A DNA stretch of 64,000 nucleotides from Argopecten irradians (taxonomy: Eukaryota > Mollusca > Bivalvia > Pectinida > Pectinidae): the NCBI RefSeq assembly GCF_041381155.1, contig NC_091134.1, positions 42,677,338 through 42,741,337 on the forward strand, given 5' to 3'. A program made the position numbers and the translations under genes. Below the pieces are notes generated by a model that had not been told where the DNA came from, did no database searches, and saw only the letters and a list, made by a program, of their open reading frames with translations. Positions within the stretch are counted from its first letter, which is position 1. Every line of letters begins with the position of its first letter. Below, piece by piece: positions 52,501-61,500 of the stretch.

Positions 52501-55500
52501 TGCAAGGCAAAACGAGATAAAATGCTTCATACTATCACACATGCATTGTAATAACTTGTCTTGTATTTAATTTATATAGATAAATAGATTTTGCATCACT
52601 TTTCCAATGCAAGTACTCAAGTTTTTTTTAAAAGTTTTTAATGTCAAGTATTGACAGCAATAATAATAATAAAAAAAAATAATAAATAAACAAATAGAAA
52701 CAAGTGGCCCATTGGCCTTAGGCGACTAAAATGTACTTTTTTCTTGTGAAACTATACATAATACGTTATTTAGTATAAAATATATTATAAAACTAAGACT
52801 TTATATACTGACAAGCACCATATAGTGATGTTTACATTTTAGTCGCTTTAACGGTCACCTGAGCTGAGATATATAATACATGTACTGCACATGTAGCTGT
52901 ATGATGATCGATTCAATAAGCACTAATTATCATAATGCGAAGAGTATCTCTGTTGTTATTAAAAGAGTTAAACTGTCATCTCAAACTGAAAATTTTAGGC
53001 ACATTTGACTCATTTCCTACAACAAATGACCAAATAATGCTCAAAAAAGATACTTTTCCTATATAAACTATAATAGTAAACTTGACCCCAGGGGGTAAAA
53101 GGAGACCCCAGGGCCATATAATTTACAATTTTTGTAAAGCACCTAAAGACCTTTAAAAATATGAAGATGGAACTTCAGAAAAAGATTCTTTTAAAGTTTT
53201 AGCCAGTTTGACCTCTTTTGGCCCTCCAAGCCCCTGGGGTCATAAAATTTACAATTTTGGTTAACCTTTGGCCATGAATGGTATCTGCAAAACTTCAATG
53301 AATTTCGTTCAGTGTTTACGTATGGAGTAAAAGTCGAAAATGTATTGTAAAATTGTTTACGTACGGACGATGCACAACGACGGACAAACGGCGATTAGAA
53401 TAGGTCACTGGGACTTTGTCTCAGGTGACTTAAAATCTTAATTTTCCTGTAAATAAGGGATATACAACATTATGTCATAATTATAAAGCTTACTTATTTT
53501 CAATTATCATTTCTGGACCACTGCGCATGCATGTAATTGGAAGGCATAAACAAATACCATTAATTGACACTTCAATAGTTATAACATTGACAGAATATAT
53601 ACAAACCAAATTTGGAGAAAGCTGTTGCAAACTGTTGGCAAATGCTTGTGGTTGCAAAAGCGACGCTTGTGCAACAGTAACTTGAGAATTTGCAGAATTT
53701 GTGCTTGCAGTTCTGGTAAGACCTACAGGTGATCCTGTACTTGCCACACTAGGTCCTGGGATGGCATGGCTGCTGCTTCTAAGCTGTGCCACAGTAACTT
53801 GAGAATTTGCAGAATTTGTGCTTGCAGTTCTAGTAAGACCTACAGGTGATCCTGTACTTGCCACACTAGGTCCTGGGATGGCATGGCTGCTGCTTCTAAG
53901 CCGGACAAACTTAAACCAGAATATAAAAATACCAACTGTCCGTTTTCTAAAATATCTAGGCATCTATAGCAATCAATATATAAACATACCTTTGATGGCA
54001 TTTCAATGATCAATATGCACAATAATTAAATTGTAATTTTAAATTATTCATTTTTTATGGCACCTAAAGCCAAGGCAAAAGCAAACAATATGTACAGTGT
54101 ATATATAATTATATAGAAGACAAAGCAATAACCTCTGTCAAACCAGTGTTAAAAATTGTTAGCAAGAATGAGTATGTGAGAGACAATTTAACACAAAACA
54201 GCGCTTTACAAGGCAACGCCTAAAGAAAGGGTCAATAACAATTAGCAACTGATGACTTAATTTGTCTCTAGTAAATGTATATATAGAAGTGATCAAATTA
54301 CAAATAAGCTCACCATACTCATCAGGCAAAGCGAATTGTTCAAGGGAAAGGTTACAAATCAAACAAAATAAATTCCTGAGACACATACAGTAAAACACGG
54401 TTATAACGAATCTCTGGGGACACTCTAATTGTGTCCCTTATAAACTTAGTTTGTATTACACCTATAACATATTTAAGTTGGTAGTTTCTACAAACTTTGT
54501 TGTATGAATATAGAGACGTAAACAAGAAGAACAATACAAATCAAATTTGTTATCAGTTTTATGTCATATTTACATTGAAATATATAAACATTGTGTTAGT
54601 TTAAACTATCTTCATTTAAAGAAATAATTAAGTGATAACTTTCTGGTCGTTTTGGGAATGTGATCACTATAGCTCATGGCGTCTCAAAACAGGTTCGTAC
54701 TAGAGGGTTAAAATTACACTATATTTTAGCCGAGGGTACCACGTATTCGGTTCATTATAGACAATTATTCGCTATATAAAATTTGTACTATGAATACAAG
54801 AAGGGAATAGTTGGGGAATCTAAAGCAGTTCGCAATACATATAATTTCGCTATAAGCATGTTCGTACTAAACATGTTTTACTGTATACTGGTAATTATGA
54901 CTTACTCTTTGTTTCTTGGGTATGCTTGGTAACTGCCTACTATGTTCATCCTGTTAAATACATGTTCAACCAGTTATAAATGGCATTTACCCAAAATTGG
55001 TGTAGTTAATTATATGGAGGATTTTACATGAGTGTCAATTTCATATGGAATTTATTAAACAAGTTCAATAATTTGATATGCCACGAGCCTTTAGGTGAGT
55101 GGCATTTCATATTATTGAACGTGTTTAATAAATTCCATATGAAATTGTCACGAGTGTAAGATTCTATTTATCACATAATCAATATTTTGGGAAATTTTTT
55201 ATATATACAAAACTCATTTTCTTGTCTTTATAAGACGGATAAAATCTGACTCGAAAATGAAATTTCCGTCTACAGAGACAATCGTTTGACGTCATACTTA
55301 GATTGTGACGTCAAAATTACTTATGACGTCACAATGGTGTATAATACTAGTGAAATATGCAAAAATATTACATGGGCGATTTCATTGGATATCAAGCAGA
55401 TCATGTGATAATACGTTATAAATAAGTACATGTACTAAAGATAGAGCAAAGAAGTAATTTTAACAGTGTGGACAAAAATATTGCCAAATTTTCAAGGCGG

Positions 55501-58500
55501 TCTGCCCATTAGTCAAGACACAACTTACCGAAGGGACTATTTGTACACTAATCTACAAATTTGACTGTAGATACTTATCATTGTTCATGTAGATTTAATT
55601 TTATAACTGCATGCCCCTAGATGTTGCTTAAATTTTATTTGTTCTATTTGTGTCTTGACAAAGGGGCAGACCGCCTTGAAAACTTGAGAATATATTTTGT
55701 CCACATAGTTAGTATTTAATTTATTAGTTCAATTATGATAGATTGGACTGGGCGTTCAATATTAGGAAACAACCAATTATCAAATAGAAGACAAACACAA
55801 AATTGATATTTACCACGACTAAATTTTAATTGAAAATATTCAATCAATTTTCAATCAATAACAAAACCTACATTTGAATACTTAGCCTTAAATGGTATAT
55901 TAAACTATATCTGAATACTTTTAACCTACTAAAAAATGGCAGAAGTTGGCCAAGGCTTCAACATGAGAATTAAAAACAGCTAATATTAAAATGGAAACTG
56001 GGAACAGAAAATTCCATTAAATAGAAGCTGATGTATATGATAGACTTAGAAATTATATATCGGCATTTTCTGTTGCTCCAAGTGAAACACCGCCTTACAC
56101 GGAACAATTAATTCCACGACAAAGTTCAGATAATCATTGCTACCGCAATCTGTCACAAACCAATCGCTGATGTCCTGGAATAATTATCACTGCACTTTGG
56201 GTCATGCTGAAGCCTCGACGACGAATCTTAACACAGGAAGTGATGAGCTGAAAAATACAAATTAAAAAACCGACAGCAGAAATGCAAGATAACAATCAGC
56301 ACTCTAGCACTAGATAAACGGGTGGGAAGGGTGGGTTTTTCTCCAAACAATCTATGGGATCAAATATTGTGCGCCTTCCCTGTACGTAAAATGGATTAAA
56401 AAGGATTTATCTACCTCCCAATTGGAGAGTTCACAGTTATAGAAGGACAGGGGGCATAACTCTAATGTCTTCATCCGATAAATTGAACTAATTGAGATAC
56501 CATTAGTTCTTATTATCAAATAGAAGACAAACACAAAATTGATATTTACCACGACTAAATTTTAATTGAAAATATTCAATCAATATTCAATCAATAACAA
56601 AACCTACATTTGAATACTTAGCCTTAAATGGTATATTAAACTATATCTGAATACTTTTAACCTACTAAAAAATGGCAGAAGTTGGCCAAGGCTTCAACAT
56701 GAGAATTAAAAACAGCTAATATTAAAATGGAAACTGGGAACAGAAAATTCCATCAAATAGAAGCTGTTGTATATGATAGACTTAGAAATTATATATCGGC
56801 ATTTTCTGTTGCTCCAAGTGAAACACCGCCAAATGACAACATTAGAGGTTGTCACCGCCAACAGAAATGCGTTACAGTCAGGACAATTCCAAGTAAAAAT
56901 GGTCAAAATATAAATAAATTTGCTGCAAGGGCAAAGCCATATCAAAAATTGGCTCAATAAGAAATGTTAAAATAACAAGATGCACCATACAAATAAGTGC
57001 CAAAATAACAAATATGAGGAAGAGCAGATGTCAAAATGAGCCAATTGCTCTGCTGGAAGCGTAACCAAACAAATGTACGCACAAAAGTTATGCAAATCGC
57101 ATAAAAGAGGACACCGACCCAACCAAAATTTGGGCGTATTAGGGCGACCACAAATAAAACCAGCAATATCAAACTCTTCCTCCAAAATACACAAAAATGC
57201 AGCATAGCAAAAACAAAATCAATCAATAAATTTTGTTAACAAATATTCATTTTTTTTAATTTTTTTTTTGTCCTGACTGCAAGCACAAACTTAACTTAAC
57301 CAAACAATTAACCATTGTATTTGCTTAAAACTAAAGCAACCAAGCCCAAGGGCCTAATTCGCCAAAAGGGGGAGAAACTCTTTCTGCGCTAGTTAAAAAT
57401 GCCTGCAATGCTTGCTGCAAACGATACAAAAACAGATTACTGCCTAGCTGACTCAAATGAACACCATCCGAAAACATAGCTTGGTTCTTATCAGTTATTT
57501 CTGGATATCTAATATAACAACCACCTCGCCTAACAATGTAAGATCCAATCTGGCTATTGATTCTCACCGGAATCTGTTTAACGGTAGAATGACTTTGCTC
57601 ACCCCGCCAATTAACGCGAGGTAAAATGGCTGACCACACCAGTCTAGTGTTAGGGAACATATCCTGTATTTCGTCAATAGCCTTGATCATCCTATGCCTT
57701 AACTCACATGAATTAACTTGTGCTACATCATTCCCCCCACAATGTATCACTAATAGGGCTGGTGGCTCAACAATTGGTAACAGAAGTTTCAAATGAGCCA
57801 TTAAATCTCTCCAACGTAATCCCCCTTTTGCATGCCATACAATACTAAAATTGAAACGTCCCATATCCAAGTTGGAGGTTTCTCTGGATGCCCTGGCCTG
57901 ACAAAATGCTCGCCTGATGATGGAAGACCCAACTATCCATATGGTAGAACTGGCATCTGCAACTTAAGCTTAAGGTAAGCCATGCGTGCAAAAACCATAC
58001 TTAAAGAAGCTCGTTAGTAGGAATTCGAATATAATTCTTAAAGGCCCTAGATTCCCAGCGACCCAATTCTTTAATTTTCTCCTCAGAGAAACCTTGCATG
58101 GCGGCAAAAGTTGCCGCACCTACTCTAAACGAATGAGACTTGTAACGTTCTGACCTTACCCCCACAGCATTCAAAGACTTTCGTAAAACAGAAGAAAATT
58201 GAAATCTAGTAACAGGGGAACTATTTACATGGCAGAAAAACACACCAGGGAGCTGCTTACGTAAAGACAGATATTGTTTCACTAAATACACTGGGCATGT
58301 AAGCGACTCATTACTAGTCAAAGAGATAACAACACCCTTTCCCATTTGATCGGTTTTAGAATGAGGGAGCTTTATTTGCACCATATCCTGACTATCACAA
58401 ACTGAGACATTATGAGCCAACAAAGCATGACCAAAATCAGACTTATTGGCCACCACCAACTCACCAACACGTAGAAAGCCGTAGTATGCCACTGAAAAAA

Positions 58501-61500
58501 GAGCTGCAAATAATGCTGACTCATAAGATGAACTACAAACCAACGGTAATGTCTGTATTATCTTAACTAACAACTCTGGTGAGATAGGAAGACGGCTATC
58601 AACTCTATCATTTAGTCTTGACAAACCACTTATCATTTTCTTAACGATAAAAAACTGGGTAACATCAGCAAAACCATTAAGCTTACACTTAAAACTAATG
58701 CCAGACAAATAGGATTTTACTGTTGAAGGCGCCATTTCTTGGGTAGACAAATAAGCTACAAATTCTACAACACTACGCAGGGTGGGCGGCCAGTCACTAC
58801 CAGCATTACAAGACCTTCGAAAGTCTTCAAAACGGTCCAGTCCTGTATCATAGACCCTCTTCGTGGCCACTGAAACCGATGCATTCAAAAGTCTGCTAAC
58901 TTCAGCCTGGACACTAACTGAACAAAAGCCTCTGGGATCACTGATGGTTCCAACGCTGCTTGAGGGGCCAACATACGGAAACGCACCCACTGCTGTCGAG
59001 AGATAGCATCGGCAATACCATTATCAAGACCATCAATATGGACCGCTTTACACTGAATGTTGAGAAGCATACAGCGTAGCACGAATGGCCTAATTAACTC
59101 CATAACCCTACTAGATCTAGACGTCTTCTTACTTAGAATAGCAACCAAGGCCTCGTTATCTGTATGCAGCAAAATTTTTTTATTCCTCAAATCAGAACCC
59201 CAAATAAACAAAGCCATGACAATTGGAATAAGCTCCAGGAATGTAATATCACGAATAACCTCACAATTAGCCCATTCACTGGGCCAGGAGAAAAATGCCC
59301 ACATCCCTTGAAAGAAGGCACCCCCACCTTTGGAACAATCGCCACCAGCACTGTCAGTGAAAAGCTGTAACTCACAGTTGTTGATCCAGAACCTCTCTGG
59401 AAAACTACAATAACCATTGAACTGATCTAAAAAATGTAACCACATTTGGATATCTTGTTTCATACCACTGGAGACCCTAACAAAGTGATGACACTTGCGA
59501 ATACCCGACATTGCGTCATAAAAACGCAGAATAAAAGCACGAGCCGACGGGATTGCCCTAACACAAAAATTCAAAACCCCTGTTAATGACTGAAGTTTGC
59601 GAAGCGTAACTTTGCTCTTCGAATATACCTCAAGTAATAATTCTCTCAATGAACTCAACTTCTCTTGCGGAATGCGAATTTGCATTAGAATGGAATCTAT
59701 TTCCAAACCTAGGAAAACTAAAACTGGTGTTGGAAGTACAGTCTTATCTTCTGCAATAGGCACGCCTAACTCTTTACACAATTGTTCAAAGTTGTACATA
59801 AGATTGGCACAAACTGAAGTATTTTCCCTACCAGCAAAGAAAAAATCATCTAAGTAATGATCCAGCCCAGCTTCATGCACACCCTGAGTTCTATCCCTGA
59901 CTAACCATTCTATGATGGAGGAGAACTTCTCAAACAAAGAGCAAGATATAGCACAACCCATTGGTAAACATTTGTCAACAAAATACTGCTCACCTAATTT
60001 AAACCCCAATAACTCAAAATCCGAAGGGTCAATAGGTAAAAGTCTGAAAGCTGACTTAATGTCCATCTTGCCCATCAAAGTCTTAGGACCTAGCTTATTA
60101 ACAATATCAATAATATTATCAAAACTGGTATAATGAACTGTGCACAAGCTCTCATCGATAAAAAAGTTAATGCCCTTTCCTAAAGGATAGGATAAATGGT
60201 GAATAAGTCGCCAAGTCCCATCTTTCTTTGGAACTAAACCTATAGGGGAGACCCTTAAAGATGGTAAAGGGAGATAATCAAAAGGACCTGCTACCCTGCC
60301 AGCCGAAATTTCTTTCCTAATTTTTTGCAAAGCCGCCTCCTCGTTACCAAAAACAGATTTAAGATTCTTGCAAGACATATGGCCACGTGGCCCCTTGTAA
60401 TGTAAAGAAAAACCTGAACGAAACCCTGAGACAACCGTGTTAACTAACTCCCTATTAGGATGTGACTCAAGATATTTTTCTAAAAGAACATTATTAATTG
60501 GCGTTTGGCCGAGAACTCTTAGATTGGAAGCTTCCGCGTGTCTGGTATTTGAGGCCTGAGTTACTGCCAAGTTGTTGAACACCACCTGACCTAAAAGTAG
60601 AATTAACACTCGAGTCAGACTGCTGCGCTTTGACACAATTTAACCTCTTGTGACCACCCCCCACAAAATAAACACAGGTGACGGAAAAAACATGGGTTCC
60701 TGTTGCATGAACCATTATTAAAATCGTAGCACTTTTTGATAATTGCATTAGATTTCACGACATCTGTTTGTTTTTGACCAAACTTATTACCTACAACTAC
60801 TCCCGAATTACCATACATATAAAGGAGCTACAACTCCTGGTCCACCTGATTCCATGGCAACGAATCGTGACGAGCCTTTTTAAGGCGAAACTGTTCATCA
60901 TACGATTTCCATGACAGACCCCCAGTTCTCCTGGCCCCTAACCTAACTGTATGCATATACTTCAACAACCCAGAAGTATCCTCAGGATGGGCAGATGAAT
61001 AGACAGAAATGAATATAGTAAAAGCATCCGTCCACATATCTATGTCATTGATTTTCACACTCTTTTGTTTTTCTTTCATTACTAACTGCCCATTAACAAC
61101 AGAAAAATGTTTGTCTTCAACGATTGGGGCAGGTTTTGACAAAAGCTGCCCAAGGTCAACAAATTCCTTATTGATTATCTTTTGTCTTAGAGTGCAAGAA
61201 ACTGAAACGCCCAAATCATCACAAACACTTTGCACTTGATGTAGCATTGGGTTAAAATGGTTCACATCTAATGCAGGAGATTGTAAAGAATTCGAAATTG
61301 TTCTATTACCTTCAGGTTGGGGGCGTAACGTGCACAGGCTCAATTGCCTGATGAACCGCTTCAACGAGCTGTGGGGCAACCCTGGCTGACACCTGCTCGA
61401 CAACCACCTCCAGCTGATCCGCTGATAAAGGACCCTGTTCTCCGTTACCCCCACTGGCTACTGCTGGAGCCGTCACCCTTGCAGTACTGGGGCCACTCTC

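Noticed and set aside
54159..54398. Possible extra RING-gene exon ending DEYG before gtgagc
   Set aside because: A donor-like site exists, but no acceptor lies upstream in the open stretch.
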